Assembly (NCBI RefSeq): GCF_000711195.1
Contig: NZ_JOMR01000001.1
Coordinates: 682,001 to 746,000 of the forward strand
Length of the DNA: 64,000 nt
DNA from: Thiomicrospira pelophila DSM 1534
GTDB lineage: Bacteria; Pseudomonadota; Gammaproteobacteria; Thiomicrospirales; Thiomicrospiraceae
Reading direction: 5' to 3'
The translations under genes were made by a program, and so were the position numbers. The notes under the pieces were generated by a model. The model made no database searches. It had not been told where the DNA came from and was given only the letters and a program-made list of their open reading frames with translations. Below are positions 8,579 to 18,493 of the stretch, piece after piece; position 1 is the first letter of the stretch, and each line of letters opens with the position of its first letter.

Positions 8579-10006
8579 ATGTCAGCAAAAACGCTCTACG
8601 ATAAGTTGTGGGATGCCCATGTGGTTCGTCAGGAAGAAGACGGCACCGCCCTGATATACATTGATCGGCAGTTATTGCATGAAGTAACCTCGCCTCAAGC
8701 TTTTGAAGGCCTTCGTTTGGCTCAACGCAAGCCTTGGCGAGTTTCAGCGAACTTGGCCACGCCAGACCACAATGTTCCAACTACCGAGTTGGAGGGTGGT
8801 GTATCCAGCATTAAAGACCCTATTTCTCGCATCCAAGTTCAGGCCTTAGGAAGTAATACCAAAGAGTTTGGCATTACGGAATATGGTATGGGTGATGTCC
8901 GTCAAGGTATTGTGCACGTTGTCGGTCCGGAGTCTGGTGCGACTTTGCCTGGTATGACGGTTGTATGCGGTGATTCTCATACCTCAACTCATGGTGCATT
9001 AGGTGCTTTGGCTCATGGTATTGGTACGTCTGAAGTCGAGCATGTACTGGCAACGCAGTGTTTGATTCAAAAGAAAATGAAAAATATGCTGATTAGGGTT
9101 GATGGTAAATTAAAACCCGGTGTCGGTCCAAAAGATGTAGTGTTGGCTATTATTGGTAAGATTGGTACAGCTGGCGGTAATGGTTGTGCGATAGAGTTTG
9201 GTGGCCAGGTTATTCGGGATATGTCGATAGAAGGACGTATGACCGTCTGTAATATGGCTATTGAAGCTGGTGCGAGAGCAGGCTTGGTGGCTGTAGATGA
9301 AAATACAATTAACTATGTTAAGGGTCGTCCTTTCGCTCCTAAAGATGAACATTGGGATGCAGCTGTCGCCTATTGGATGAATTTTAAGTCAGATCCTGAT
9401 GCTGTATTTGATAAGGTGATTGAGCTGGACGGTTCAAGTATTGAGCCGCAGGTAAGCTGGGGAACCTCACCCGAAATGGTGGTTGGTGTGAATGGTATTG
9501 TACCCGATCCGGCTAAAGAGTCTGATCCTGTCAAGGCTGGCGGCATTAAACGAGCACTTGACTACATGGGTTTAAAGCCCAGCATGGCGATTAAAGATAT
9601 TGCAATTGATTATGTGTTTATCGGCTCCTGTACTAATTCACGTATAGAAGACTTACGTGCGGCCGCAAGTGTTGTAAAGGGTCATAAAGTCGCATCAAAT
9701 GTTGAGCAAGCTTTGGTCGTACCAGGCTCTGGTAGGGTTAAGCATCAGGCTGAAGCAGAAGGTTTGGATAAGATTTTTATTGAAGCTGGCTTTGAATGGC
9801 GCAATCCAGGGTGCTCGATGTGTTTAGCGATGAATGCAGACCGTTTGCCTCCACAAAAACATTGCGCATCTACGTCAAATCGTAATTTTGAAGGGCGCCA
9901 AGGAGCGGGTGGACGTACGCATTTGGTAAGTCCGCAAATGGCGGCGGCCGCTGCGGTAGCCGGTCATTTTGTTGATGTACGCGAAATGATGGGGGGATCT
10001 TTATGA
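8579..10006 (+). CDS. leuC: 3-isopropylmalate dehydratase large subunit
   Basis: LeuC with LeuD isomerises 2-isopropylmalate to 3-isopropylmalate in leucine synthesis. From ATG 8579 ([16 protein letters not shown]) the protein has 475 residues, the normal size; an upstream in-frame ATG at 8540 would add 13 unconserved residues. The aconitase-type [4Fe-4S] cysteines are visible in [10 protein letters not shown] and GCSMCLAMN, with [10 protein letters not shown] and the C-terminal [15 protein letters not shown]. It ends in an ATGA overlap with leuD, which implies translational coupling. Confidence 0.96.
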   Translation: MSAKTLYDKLWDAHVVRQEEDGTALIYIDRQLLHEVTSPQAFEGLRLAQRKPWRVSANLATPDHNVPTTELEGGVSSIKDPISRIQVQALGSNTKEFGITEYGMGDVRQGIVHVVGPESGATLPGMTVVCGDSHTSTHGALGALAHGIGTSEVEHVLATQCLIQKKMKNMLIRVDGKLKPGVGPKDVVLAIIGKIGTAGGNGCAIEFGGQVIRDMSIEGRMTVCNMAIEAGARAGLVAVDENTINYVKGRPFAPKDEHWDAAVAYWMNFKSDPDAVFDKVIELDGSSIEPQVSWGTSPEMVVGVNGIVPDPAKESDPVKAGGIKRALDYMGLKPSMAIKDIAIDYVFIGSCTNSRIEDLRAAASVVKGHKVASNVEQALVVPGSGRVKHQAEAEGLDKIFIEAGFEWRNPGCSMCLAMNADRLPPQKHCASTSNRNFEGRQGAGGRTHLVSPQMAAAAAVAGHFVDVREMMGGSL

Positions 10007-10647
10007 GTATGAATCAGTTTACTAAGCTAACTGCCATTGTTGCGCCGCTTGATCGTTCAAATGTTGATACGGATGCCATTATTCCGAAACAGTTTTTGAA
10101 GTCAATTAAGCGTACAGGTTTTGGCCCTAATTTGTTTGATGAGTGGCGCTATCTAGACGTAGGGCAGCCAGGAGAGGATTGTTCTCAGCGTCCGATAAAT
10201 CCAGATTTTGTGTTGAACCAGCCACGCTATAAGGGTGCTAAAGTTTTGTTGGCACGTGAAAACTTTGGATGCGGTTCTAGTCGTGAACATGCGCCTTGGG
10301 CCTTAAAAGATTACGGGTTTGATGTGGTGATTGCGCCAAGCTTTGCCGATATTTTCTTCAACAATTGCTTTAAAAATGGCATTTTGCCCATTCCATTATC
10401 TGAAAAACAAGTGGATGCTTTATTTAAAGCGGTTGAGTCTCAAGAAGGTTACGAATTAACTGTTGATTTAGAAACACAGCAAATTCATACGCCGGCTGGG
10501 GAAGTTATAGTCTTTGAAGTAGATGCATTTAGACGTCATTGTCTGTTAAATGGACTGGATGACATAGGTTTAACTTTAGTGCATGCGGATGATATAAAAG
10601 CATACGAACAAAAAATGCGTAAAGCTACGCCATGGTTGTTCGCATAA
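10003..10647 (+). CDS. leuD: 3-isopropylmalate dehydratase small subunit
   Basis: LeuD is the swivel subunit that completes isopropylmalate isomerase. The 214 residues include the conserved [16 protein letters not shown] near the N-terminus, the substrate loop [15 protein letters not shown] and [16 protein letters not shown]. Its start overlaps the last codon of leuC by 4 bases, so the two subunits should be made in equal amounts. The length is typical for the gammaproteobacterial form. leuB follows after 25 bp. Confidence 0.96.
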   Translation: MSMNQFTKLTAIVAPLDRSNVDTDAIIPKQFLKSIKRTGFGPNLFDEWRYLDVGQPGEDCSQRPINPDFVLNQPRYKGAKVLLARENFGCGSSREHAPWALKDYGFDVVIAPSFADIFFNNCFKNGILPIPLSEKQVDALFKAVESQEGYELTVDLETQQIHTPAGEVIVFEVDAFRRHCLLNGLDDIGLTLVHADDIKAYEQKMRKATPWLFA

Positions 10648-10672
10648 ATCAAGATTGTTAGGGAAAGGTTAG

Positions 10673-11749
10673 ATGACAAAAAAAGTATTGTTATTACCAG
10701 GTGATGGTATTGGTCCAGAAATCGTAGCAGAAGCGGTCAAGGTTTTAGATGCACTTAAAGCAAATCATGGTTTAGATATTGAAATGGTAAGTGGTTTGAT
10801 TGGGGGCGCCGCTTATGATGCGAGCGGCCACCCGCTAACAGATGAAACCATGCAAATGGCACGTGATGTTGATGCCATTTTGCTTGGAGCTGTAGGTGGC
10901 TATAAGTGGGAGTCGCTTGATATCTCAGTGCGTCCAGAAAAGGGCTTGCTAGGATTGCGTTCAGGATTAAGTTTGTTTGCTAATTTGCGCCCCGCGTTTT
11001 TGTATCCACAGTTAGCGGATGCCTCCACCTTAAAGCCTGAAGTAGTATCCGGGTTAGATATATTGATTGTACGAGAATTAACAGGCGGTATCTACTTTGG
11101 TCAGCCACGTGGCATCCGCACGTTAGAAAATGGTGAACGTCAAGGCTATAACACCTATGTTTATTCTGAATCAGAGATCGTGCGCATCGGTCATGTGGCA
11201 TTTCAAGCGGCGATGAAACGCAATAAAAAAGTATGTTCAGTAGATAAGGCTAACGTACTTGAGGTCACAGAGTTGTGGCGTGAGGTAATGACGGATTTAG
11301 CTAAGCAATACCCAGAGGTGGAGTTGACACATATGTATGTAGATAACGCCGCCATGCAGCTTGTACGGAATCCAAAACAGTTCGACGTGGTTGTAACGGG
11401 TAATATGTTTGGTGATATTTTATCGGATGAAGCCTCAATGTTGACCGGTTCAATTGGTATGTTACCTTCTGCGTCATTAGACGCAAATAATAAAGGTATG
11501 TACGAGCCAAGTCATGGCTCTGCACCGGATATTGCAGGTCAAAACCTAGCCAACCCTTTGGCTACCATCTTGTCTGCAGCCATGATGTTACGCTACAGTT
11601 TGGGGCGTGAGGATTTGGCTCTTAAAATAGAGCAGGCTGTTAGTAAAGTACTCGATCAGGGATTAAGAACAGGAGATATCTATTCAGAAGGCATGAAAAA
11701 AGTATCGACTTCTGAAATGGGGTCTGCTGTCGTTAAGGCTTTAGGATAA
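10673..11749 (+). CDS. leuB: 3-isopropylmalate dehydrogenase
   Basis: LeuB oxidatively decarboxylates 3-isopropylmalate using NAD+. The 358 residues carry the family marks: [13 protein letters not shown] at the N-terminus, [24 protein letters not shown] (substrate binding), VDNAAMQL and [15 protein letters not shown], and the NAD-binding loop [20 protein letters not shown] lies 7 bp before ATG 10673. It closes the leuCDB cluster. The next gene, for an M23 peptidase, starts only 3 bp later and may be on the same message. Confidence 0.96.
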   Translation: MTKKVLLLPGDGIGPEIVAEAVKVLDALKANHGLDIEMVSGLIGGAAYDASGHPLTDETMQMARDVDAILLGAVGGYKWESLDISVRPEKGLLGLRSGLSLFANLRPAFLYPQLADASTLKPEVVSGLDILIVRELTGGIYFGQPRGIRTLENGERQGYNTYVYSESEIVRIGHVAFQAAMKRNKKVCSVDKANVLEVTELWREVMTDLAKQYPEVELTHMYVDNAAMQLVRNPKQFDVVVTGNMFGDILSDEASMLTGSIGMLPSASLDANNKGMYEPSHGSAPDIAGQNLANPLATILSAAMMLRYSLGREDLALKIEQAVSKVLDQGLRTGDIYSEGMKKVSTSEMGSAVVKALG

Positions 11750-11752
11750 CGG

Positions 11753-12709
11753 ATGTCATCTAGACAACATTTTACAATTACGATAACGGATGTACATGGT
11801 GCACGTCATTACTCGTTCAGTCAGTTTATTAAAAAGTTTGTCTGGGTTTTATTGATTGTTTTTTTCTTAGTAGTTACAGGTGGTGCAGGCTCTATCTGGT
11901 GGTTGAATAAAGAGGTTGAAGAAATTCAAACCTTAAAACGCCAAGCGGAAATGTCATTTCTTAGAGCGTTAGATGAACGTCAAAATGAATATTCAAATCT
12001 AGTTGAAGAAAAAGCACAGTTAATTAATGAACTAGAAGAAAAAATTAAGCAGGTTGGCTTCTTAGACCAAACTTTGCAAGGCTTGGAGGAGTTGATTGGT
12101 GTTCAGCCAGAAATGGACTCACCAATAATTGAGCGAGTAAAAATAACGCAGTTAACTACTTTAGAAAAGCAGATTATGTTGGACCATATTCCAAATGGAC
12201 GTCCGGTTGGTGTTTTTAGAGGGGTTACAAGCGGTTATGGTTGGCGAACTCATCCGGTTAGAGGGACACGTGAGTTTCATTATGGTATAGATTATCGTGG
12301 TGAACGTGGCGCACCGGTGTTAGCGACGGCAGATGCAGTTGTTGAGTATTCAGGCTATCATCGAAGTAGTGGCTATGGAAATCTCATCATTTTGAGTCAC
12401 GCTTATGGGTTTAAAACCTTTTATGGCCACTTGAATAGTTTAAATGTGAAAACAGGTCAGTTTATTAATAAGGGTGATTTGATTGGCGCTATTGGTTCGA
12501 CGGGGGTGTCAACGGGCCCACATTTGCACTATGAAGTAAATTTTGTTCAACGAAAATTAAATCCGGCTCCGTTTGTGCAGTGGGGCTTGGAAGATTACGA
12601 TAGTATTTTTGATAAAGTAGAGGGTATACCATGGGGATCTTTAAGTCAGGCGATCAGAAACCAAGTCGAGAAGGTGGAAAAACAATTATTGCTGAGGGAT
12701 GTTCAGTAA
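11753..12709 (+). CDS. M23 (LytM) family cell-wall endopeptidase, membrane anchored
   Basis: A 318-residue protein with a cytoplasmic N-terminus, one membrane helix (about 29-49), a coiled coil (about 52-118) and a C-terminal LytM zinc peptidase (about 150-275). The zinc ligands are visible: H176 and D180 in FHYGIDY and H259 in GPHLHYEV, with SSGYGNLIILSH and FYGHLNSL completing the fold. Such enzymes cut peptidoglycan cross-links in the periplasm. The last 79 bases overlap the start of a bactofilin gene in another frame. M23 peptidases paired with bactofilins shape cells in other bacteria, so a role in local wall remodelling is likely. Confidence 0.88.
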   Translation: MSSRQHFTITITDVHGARHYSFSQFIKKFVWVLLIVFFLVVTGGAGSIWWLNKEVEEIQTLKRQAEMSFLRALDERQNEYSNLVEEKAQLINELEEKIKQVGFLDQTLQGLEELIGVQPEMDSPIIERVKITQLTTLEKQIMLDHIPNGRPVGVFRGVTSGYGWRTHPVRGTREFHYGIDYRGERGAPVLATADAVVEYSGYHRSSGYGNLIILSHAYGFKTFYGHLNSLNVKTGQFINKGDLIGAIGSTGVSTGPHLHYEVNFVQRKLNPAPFVQWGLEDYDSIFDKVEGIPWGSLSQAIRNQVEKVEKQLLLRDVQ

Positions 12710-13107
12710 ACGGTGAAATCGTTGATTTGCAAGGTGCTTTGCATGTTGATGGTCATATCGATGGGATTGTTGAAACCAGTTACGATATTTCAATTGGGCA
12801 AAACGGAAGCCTAAATGGTTTAATCAAGGCACGTTCTATTTTCCTTAGTGGAAAGTTAGAAGGAAAAGTGGCTTGTGAGCGTATAGAAATTTTAGAAACC
12901 GGCAAGTTAGTAGGTGAATTAATTAGTGGTGAGCTAACTATTGAGACTGGCGGTAAGTTTATTGGTCAAAGTCGCGAACTAAGCGAAAGCGGTATTATTG
13001 TAGGTGTTGAAGATGAAAAACCTGCTCAGATTGAAAAGCCTAAATTTGATCAAGAATCTGATTCTAATCATGACGAAGAGTCTGATTTAGAAGAGAAAAA
13101 AGCATAA
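12631..13107 (+). CDS. bactofilin
   Basis: A 158-residue bactofilin (DUF583). It begins MGIFKSG, a common bactofilin start that may aid membrane contact. The core (about 17-118) is a run of short beta-helix turns with recurring hydrophobic positions, for example VNGEIVDLQGALHVDGHIDG and LSGKLEGKVACERIEI. The tail after residue 120 is acidic. Bactofilins polymerise without nucleotide into filaments that position wall enzymes. ATG 12631 with AGAGGG upstream lies inside the M23 gene, giving a 79-bp out-of-frame overlap, so the two genes are physically and probably translationally linked. Confidence 0.88.
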   Translation: MGIFKSGDQKPSREGGKTIIAEGCSVNGEIVDLQGALHVDGHIDGIVETSYDISIGQNGSLNGLIKARSIFLSGKLEGKVACERIEILETGKLVGELISGELTIETGGKFIGQSRELSESGIIVGVEDEKPAQIEKPKFDQESDSNHDEESDLEEKKA

Positions 13108-13142
13108 CTAAAGCGTAAAGCAAAGGATAGGTTGAGTTTCTT

Positions 13143-14162
13143 ATGAGAAAGTTTGATGTCGCAGTAGTAGGGGCCACGGGTGCCGTGGGTGAAACGATTT
13201 TAAAAGTGCTAGAAGAGCGTAATTTCCCTATTGGAAACTTGTACCCGCTCGCAAGCAGTCGCTCTGCAGGCAAAAAAATTGAATTCAAAGGTGAGTGGGT
13301 TGAGGTATTGGACCTAGAAAAATTTGATTTCTCAAAAGCTCAAATAGGTTTGTTTTCACCAGGTGCAAGTGTGTCTGCTATTTATGCACCGAAAGCCGCA
13401 GAAGCTGGATGCGTGGTTGTCGACAATACCTCTCAATTCCGTTATGACGATGAGATACCCCTAGTTGTACCTGAAGTAAATCCAGACGCGATTGCTGGTT
13501 ATAAAAAACGTGGAATTATTGCGAACCCAAACTGCTCAACCATCCAAATGATGGTAGCGCTAAAGCCGATTTATGATGCTGTAGGTATTGAACGTATCAA
13601 TGTCGCCACTTATCAAGCGGTATCTGGAACAGGTAAGGAAGCGATCGAAGAACTGGCTAAACAGACCGCTAATATACTGAATCTTAAACCGGTTGAAATT
13701 GAAGTTTATCCAAAGCAAATTGCGTTTAACTGTATTCCTCAAATTGATGTATTTATGGAAAACGGTTATACCAAAGAAGAAATGAAAATGGTTTGGGAAA
13801 CGAAAAAAATCTTTGGTGACGAGTCCATTAAAGTCAACCCTACTGCGGTACGTGTTCCGGTTTTCTTTGGGCATAGTGAAGCCGTACATATCGAAACAAA
13901 GCAGAAGATTACGGCTCAACAAGCTCGTGAATTATTGCAAAAATCACCAGGCCTGGTGGTTATAGATGAGCATGCAGATGGTGGCTATCCAACCGCTGTA
14001 TCCGATGCGGCCGATACGAACCCAGTGTATGTGGGTCGTATTCGTGAGGATATCACAGTCGAACGTGGTCTGAACCTTTGGGTTGTGGCTGACAATGTAC
14101 GTAAAGGTGCAGCAACCAATACCGTACAGATAGCTGAAGTATTGATTGAAAAATACCTGTAA
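13143..14162 (+). CDS. asd: aspartate-semialdehyde dehydrogenase
   Basis: Asd reduces aspartyl phosphate to aspartate semialdehyde, the branch point to lysine/diaminopimelate, threonine and methionine. The 339 residues contain the NADP loop VVGATGAVGETIL at the N-terminus and the catalytic C131 in NPNCSTIQM. A later conserved segment is RVPVFFGHSEAVHIE. A copy of the genomic palindrome at 13946-13957 encodes SPGLV near residue 270. truA follows after 8 bp. In Pseudomonas-type genomes fimV lies between asd and truA, and it is absent here. Confidence 0.96.
   Translation: MRKFDVAVVGATGAVGETILKVLEERNFPIGNLYPLASSRSAGKKIEFKGEWVEVLDLEKFDFSKAQIGLFSPGASVSAIYAPKAAEAGCVVVDNTSQFRYDDEIPLVVPEVNPDAIAGYKKRGIIANPNCSTIQMMVALKPIYDAVGIERINVATYQAVSGTGKEAIEELAKQTANILNLKPVEIEVYPKQIAFNCIPQIDVFMENGYTKEEMKMVWETKKIFGDESIKVNPTAVRVPVFFGHSEAVHIETKQKITAQQARELLQKSPGLVVIDEHADGGYPTAVSDAADTNPVYVGRIREDITVERGLNLWVVADNVRKGAATNTVQIAEVLIEKYL
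13946..13957. repeat. palindromic repeat ACCAGGCCTGGT (exact)
   Basis: Exact copy inside asd, extended to 14 bp of perfect symmetry (13945-13958). It is read as xCA-CCA-GGC-CTG-GTx, giving PGLV. Confidence 0.9.
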
Positions 14163-14170
14163 TTGTTAAA

Positions 14171-14953
14171 ATGAAATGGGCGTTGGGAGTCGAATACTTA
14201 GGTCAAAACTATTGTGGTTGGCAGCGTCAACGCCATTGTGATTCCGTTCAGTTTTTTGTCGAACAGGCTTTAAGTCGTATTGCCGCTGAGCCGATTGAGG
14301 TTTTTTGTGCTGGTCGTACCGACACAGGTGTGAATGCGATAGGACAAGTCGTTCACTTCGAAACATCGGTTGATCGTCCTGTTAGAGCTTGGTTAGAAGG
14401 TGCTAATACCCATTTACCAGATGATATTCGCATTAGTTGGGTGAAATCGGTTGATAAAGATTTTCATGCTCGCTTTAGTGCATTTGCTCGCCAGTATCGA
14501 TATGTGATCTTTAATCGGCCGGTTCGCAGTGCGGTATTAAGCGGTCGAGTCACTTGGGAGCGTAAGCCTTTAAGTGAAGATCTTATGCACGTAGCGGCTC
14601 AACCACTACTGGGTGAGCAGGATTATTCATCCTTTAGAGCGTCAGAATGCCAGGCCAGTCACGCCCGACGAGAGATACAGTTTGTTGAGGTGACACGTCG
14701 AGGTGATTTTGTGTTTATCGATATAAAAGCGAATGCTTTTTTACATCATATGGTTCGAAATATTGCTGGAACCTTAATGCAAATCGGACGAGCTGAAGCA
14801 CCAGTTGAATGGGTTGCTGATTTATTGGCATTGCAAGACAGAACCAAAGCAACGGCAACGGCACCAGCTACGGGTTTGTACTTTATTAATGCATTCTATC
14901 CACCCGAGTTTTCGATCCCGCAGGCTTCGCTGAATGAGGTTTTATGGCAGTAG
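14171..14953 (+). CDS. truA: tRNA pseudouridine(38-40) synthase
   Basis: TruA makes pseudouridine at positions 38-40 of the tRNA anticodon stem. The 260 residues begin with the usual YLGQNYCGWQRQ. The catalytic aspartate is D51 in CAGRTDTGVNAIGQVVHF, and later family blocks are YRYVIFNRPVRSAVL and NAFLHHMVRNIAGTLMQIG. It lies 8 bp after asd and overlaps trpF by 10 bp, as part of a compact plus-strand block whose order (truA-trpF) is conserved in many gammaproteobacteria. Confidence 0.95.
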   Translation: MKWALGVEYLGQNYCGWQRQRHCDSVQFFVEQALSRIAAEPIEVFCAGRTDTGVNAIGQVVHFETSVDRPVRAWLEGANTHLPDDIRISWVKSVDKDFHARFSAFARQYRYVIFNRPVRSAVLSGRVTWERKPLSEDLMHVAAQPLLGEQDYSSFRASECQASHARREIQFVEVTRRGDFVFIDIKANAFLHHMVRNIAGTLMQIGRAEAPVEWVADLLALQDRTKATATAPATGLYFINAFYPPEFSIPQASLNEVLWQ

Positions 14954-15567
14954 CAAAACGCGTCAGGGTTAAAATATGCGGTATTACACGCCCAGAAGAT
15001 GCAGTAGCCGCAGCAAAAGCAGGGGCGGATGCGATAGGCTTGGTTTTTTACGAACCTAGTCCACGCGCTGTGACAATTGAACAAGCCAAATTAATTATCA
15101 AAAATTTGCCCGCTTTTGTAACCACAACCGCTTTATTTGTAGATGCTGATCCAGTACTGATTAAGCAAGTAATAGATGAAGTGAAGATTGATTTGCTGCA
15201 ATTTCATGGCGAGGAGACGGCCGAATTTTGTCGTCAATTTTCACGTCCTTATATTAAGGCGGTAGCCATGCAGGCTGATACTGATGTAATGCAACTTGCT
15301 GAGATATATAAGGATGCTCGAGCTTTATTGCTAGATACTTACAAGCCTGGTGTCCCTGGCGGGACAGGTGAAGTGTTTAATTGGCAATGGATTCCGAAAT
15401 CTTCGATGAAACCAATCGTTTTAGCGGGCGGTTTAACGCTCGAAAATATTCAACGTGCTTTAGCTATTCCGAATGTGTGGGCCATGGATGTAAGTGGTGG
15501 CGTTGAGTTAGAAAAAGGCATAAAATCCCCCCAAAAAATAACCGACTTTATTCAGGCTACCCTGTAA
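14944..15567 (+). CDS. trpF: phosphoribosylanthranilate isomerase
   Basis: TrpF performs the Amadori rearrangement that turns phosphoribosyl-anthranilate into the linear precursor of indole-glycerol phosphate. The 207-residue TIM barrel begins RVKICGITRPEDAVAAAKAGADAIGLVF, where the cysteine is the catalytic base. Further blocks are LLQFHGEE, LLLDTYKPGVPGGTGEVFNW, and the phosphate-binding LAGGLTLENI and MDVSGGVE. It starts inside the end of truA (10-bp overlap). trpB follows after 25 bp. Confidence 0.95.
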   Translation: MAVAKRVRVKICGITRPEDAVAAAKAGADAIGLVFYEPSPRAVTIEQAKLIIKNLPAFVTTTALFVDADPVLIKQVIDEVKIDLLQFHGEETAEFCRQFSRPYIKAVAMQADTDVMQLAEIYKDARALLLDTYKPGVPGGTGEVFNWQWIPKSSMKPIVLAGGLTLENIQRALAIPNVWAMDVSGGVELEKGIKSPQKITDFIQATL

Positions 15568-15592
15568 AAATTAGATGAAAATGGATGATTAA

Positions 15593-16798
15593 ATGACAAT
15601 TGATTACGCTCAATTTCCTGACGAGAAGGGCCACTTTGGTCCATACGGTGGTGTGTTTGCACCTGAAACTCTGATGGCGCCTTTAGAAGAGCTAAAACTG
15701 CAATACCAGAAAATTAAAAATGATCCTGATTTTTTAGAGCAGTTAAAAGTTGATTATCAGGATTATGTAGGACGCCCTAGCCCGCTTTATTATGCGAAAC
15801 GCTGGAGTGATAGTCTCGGTGGTGCCAAGATTTATTTAAAACGTGAAGATTTGAACCACACGGGTGCTCATAAAATAAACAATACGATTGGTCAGGCCTT
15901 GTTGGCAAAACAGCTAGGTAAAACACGAATTATTGCTGAAACTGGCGCCGGTCAGCATGGTGTGGCGAGTGCAACGGTTGCAGCCCGTCTAGGTTTGGAA
16001 TGCGTGGTTTATATGGGCGCGGATGACGTGGTGCGTCAGGCACCAAATGTTGCTCGTATGAAAATGCTGGGCGCTAAGGTTGTGCCGGTTGAATCGGGTA
16101 CTCGTACACTTAAAGATGCCTTGAACGAGGCTATGCGTGATTGGGTCACCAATGTTGATAATACTTTCTATATTATTGGAACCGTCGCCGGCCCGCATCC
16201 TTATCCAATGATGGTGCGTGACTTTCAGTCTATTATCGGTCGTGAGGCACGCGAGCAAATTCTGCAAAAAGAAGGTAAGTTGCCTGATGCGCTGATCGCT
16301 TGTGTTGGTGGTGGGTCGAATGCGATGGGTTTGTTCCATGCGTTTTTAGCCGATGAGTCAGTAATGATTTACGGTGTTGAAGCGGGTGGGCATGGTTTAG
16401 AGACAGGTCAACATGCGGCTCCTTTGTGTAAAGGGAAACCAGGGGTATTACATGGTAATCGCACCTATTTAATGCAGGATGAAAATGGCCAGATTTCGGG
16501 CACGCATTCAATTTCAGCGGGATTAGATTACCCAGGTGTTGGGCCGGAACTGGCGTGGTTAAAAGACATTGGGCGTGCCGAGTTTGTCGCTGTTACCGAT
16601 GATGAAGCTTTACAAGGCTGGCGAGATTTAACCCGTATGGAAGGCATTATTCCAGCGTTAGAAACCAGTCATGCATTAGCTTATGCTACCAAGCTAGCCC
16701 CTACGATGCGTAGAGATCAGACTATTATCATTAATCTATCAGGACGCGGCGATAAAGACATGAATACCATAGCGAAGATTGAAGGGTTTGATTTCTGA
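15593..16798 (+). CDS. trpB: tryptophan synthase beta chain
   Basis: TrpB joins indole and serine to make tryptophan with PLP. The 401 residues include [16 protein letters not shown], the PLP lysine K94 in [14 protein letters not shown], the phosphate-binding glycine loop [13 protein letters not shown] and [10 protein letters not shown] at the C-terminus. This is the common TrpB1 form that pairs with TrpA. It is separated from trpA by a single base (TGA-G-ATG), which implies coupled translation of the alpha and beta subunits. Confidence 0.97.
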   Translation: MTIDYAQFPDEKGHFGPYGGVFAPETLMAPLEELKLQYQKIKNDPDFLEQLKVDYQDYVGRPSPLYYAKRWSDSLGGAKIYLKREDLNHTGAHKINNTIGQALLAKQLGKTRIIAETGAGQHGVASATVAARLGLECVVYMGADDVVRQAPNVARMKMLGAKVVPVESGTRTLKDALNEAMRDWVTNVDNTFYIIGTVAGPHPYPMMVRDFQSIIGREAREQILQKEGKLPDALIACVGGGSNAMGLFHAFLADESVMIYGVEAGGHGLETGQHAAPLCKGKPGVLHGNRTYLMQDENGQISGTHSISAGLDYPGVGPELAWLKDIGRAEFVAVTDDEALQGWRDLTRMEGIIPALETSHALAYATKLAPTMRRDQTIIINLSGRGDKDMNTIAKIEGFDF

Positions 16799-16799
16799 G

Positions 16800-17636
16800 A
16801 TGACTAATATAAATAGAATTAACACCCGTTTAGCGCAATTAAAGACGGACAATAAAACGGCCTTAATTCCGTATATAACAGCGGGTGATCCAGAGCCTAA
16901 TGCTACACTTGAATTAATGAAATTAATGGTGGCTGAAGGTGCGGACTTAATTGAACTGGGTGTACCGTTTTCAGATCCGATGGCGGATGGTCCTGTTATC
17001 CAAAAAGCAGTTGAGCGTGCGCTAAAACATAACATGAGTTTAAGACAAGTTTTGTCGATTGTTAAACAGTTTCGAGAAACCGACAATGACACCCCAGTTT
17101 TATTGATGGGTTATTTAAATCCGATTGAAGCGATGGGCTTTGAGTACTTTGCCCAACAAGCGGAGCAAGCTGGTTTAGATGGTGTATTAACGGTGGACAT
17201 GCCGCCTGAAGAAACCGCGGGTTATACGGAATTATTAACCAAACATAATTTAGCACGCGTGTTTTTAGTTTCGCCAACGACGCCTGAATCTAGATTGAAA
17301 GCTGTATCTGAGCAAGGCAGTGGATTTGTTTATTATGTCTCGCTAAAAGGTGTAACCGGTACCGGAAAATTAGACGCAGGCAATGTAAAAACACAGGTGG
17401 AGCTGCTTAAAAAACAGGTTAATTTGCCCGTCGGCATAGGTTTTGGCATTCGGGATTCTGAATCCGCCTATCAAATGGCACAAGTTGGTGAGGCGGTCAT
17501 TATAGGTTCTGCTTTGGTTAACTTGATCGAGCAGCATCAGCAAGAAGGTTTATCAGCAATTAAACAGGCTTTGACTAAACAAATGCGCGTGTTTCGACAT
17601 GCTTTGGATCAAGCCGATAAGGGAGAGATATTGTGA
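16800..17636 (+). CDS. trpA: tryptophan synthase alpha chain
   Basis: TrpA splits indole-3-glycerol phosphate and passes indole to TrpB. From ATG 16800 ([15 protein letters not shown]) it has 278 residues; the in-frame ATG at 16779 lies inside trpB and adds seven unconserved residues. The catalytic residues E52 and D63 are in [16 protein letters not shown]. Phosphate binding is by [11 protein letters not shown] and IGSALV. Its stop overlaps the accD start (GTGA). It completes trpFBA; the other trp genes are not in the window. Confidence 0.96.
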   Translation: MTNINRINTRLAQLKTDNKTALIPYITAGDPEPNATLELMKLMVAEGADLIELGVPFSDPMADGPVIQKAVERALKHNMSLRQVLSIVKQFRETDNDTPVLLMGYLNPIEAMGFEYFAQQAEQAGLDGVLTVDMPPEETAGYTELLTKHNLARVFLVSPTTPESRLKAVSEQGSGFVYYVSLKGVTGTGKLDAGNVKTQVELLKKQVNLPVGIGFGIRDSESAYQMAQVGEAVIIGSALVNLIEQHQQEGLSAIKQALTKQMRVFRHALDQADKGEIL

Positions 17637-18484
17637 GTTGGTTTGAGAAAATTTTACCCAGCATTAAGCAGGTAACAGATCGCAAAAAATCAGTGCCGGA
17701 AGGCTTGTGGATGAAATGTCCAAAGTGTGAAAGTGTGTTGTATCGTTCAGAAGTTGAGCGAAATGACGAAGTGTGCCCTAAGTGTGACCATCACATGCGT
17801 TTGAGTGCACGTAAGCGTTTAAACGCTTTTTTTGATGAAGGGAGCAAAATCACTGAAATTTCGGCAGATGTTTCCCCGGTCGACGCACTTAAATTCCGAG
17901 ACCAGAAAAAATATAAAGATCGTATTGCAGCGGCTCAAAAAGCGACGGGTGAGAAAGACGCCTTGATCACACAGGTCGGCACTATTGATGGGCTAGAAAT
18001 AGTAGCTGCTGCCTTTGAGTTTAAATATATGGGCGGGTCAATGGGTTCAGTTGTGGGCGAGAAATTTGTTCGCGCTGTAAATGAAGCTTTAGCTCGTCGT
18101 TGTCCTCTTGTATGTTTTTCTGCCAGTGGTGGAGCGCGAATGCAAGAAGCGTTGTTCTCATTAATGCAGATGGCGAAAACTAGTGCGGCTTTAGGTCGCT
18201 TACGAGCCCAAGGTTTGCCTTATATTTCTGTTATGACTGATCCAACTATGGGTGGCGTATCGGCCAGTTTTGCGATGTTAGGTGACTTGAATGTTGCTGA
18301 ACCAAAGGCATTGATTGGTTTTGCGGGACCACGTGTTATTGAGCAAACAGTGCGTGAAAAATTACCCGAGGGTTTTCAGCGTAGTGAGTTCTTGTTAGAG
18401 CATGGTGCAATTGACCGAATTATTCATCGCCACCAACTCAATAAAGAGTTGGCATCTATGGCACGGATGTTAATGAATCAATAA
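17633..18484 (+). CDS. accD: acetyl-CoA carboxylase carboxyltransferase subunit beta
   Basis: AccD carries the beta half of the carboxyltransferase that makes malonyl-CoA for fatty acid synthesis. The 283 residues open with a four-cysteine zinc ribbon (C29, C32, C48, C51 in CPKC ... CPKC), which also contacts nucleic acid in E. coli. The crotonase-like core includes [13 protein letters not shown] and [21 protein letters not shown]. The start is GTG 17633, overlapping the trpA stop by 4 bases, with GGGAGA upstream. folC follows, as is usual. Confidence 0.96.
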   Translation: MSWFEKILPSIKQVTDRKKSVPEGLWMKCPKCESVLYRSEVERNDEVCPKCDHHMRLSARKRLNAFFDEGSKITEISADVSPVDALKFRDQKKYKDRIAAAQKATGEKDALITQVGTIDGLEIVAAAFEFKYMGGSMGSVVGEKFVRAVNEALARRCPLVCFSASGGARMQEALFSLMQMAKTSAALGRLRAQGLPYISVMTDPTMGGVSASFAMLGDLNVAEPKALIGFAGPRVIEQTVREKLPEGFQRSEFLLEHGAIDRIIHRHQLNKELASMARMLMNQ

Positions 18485-18493
18485 GAGATTGAA

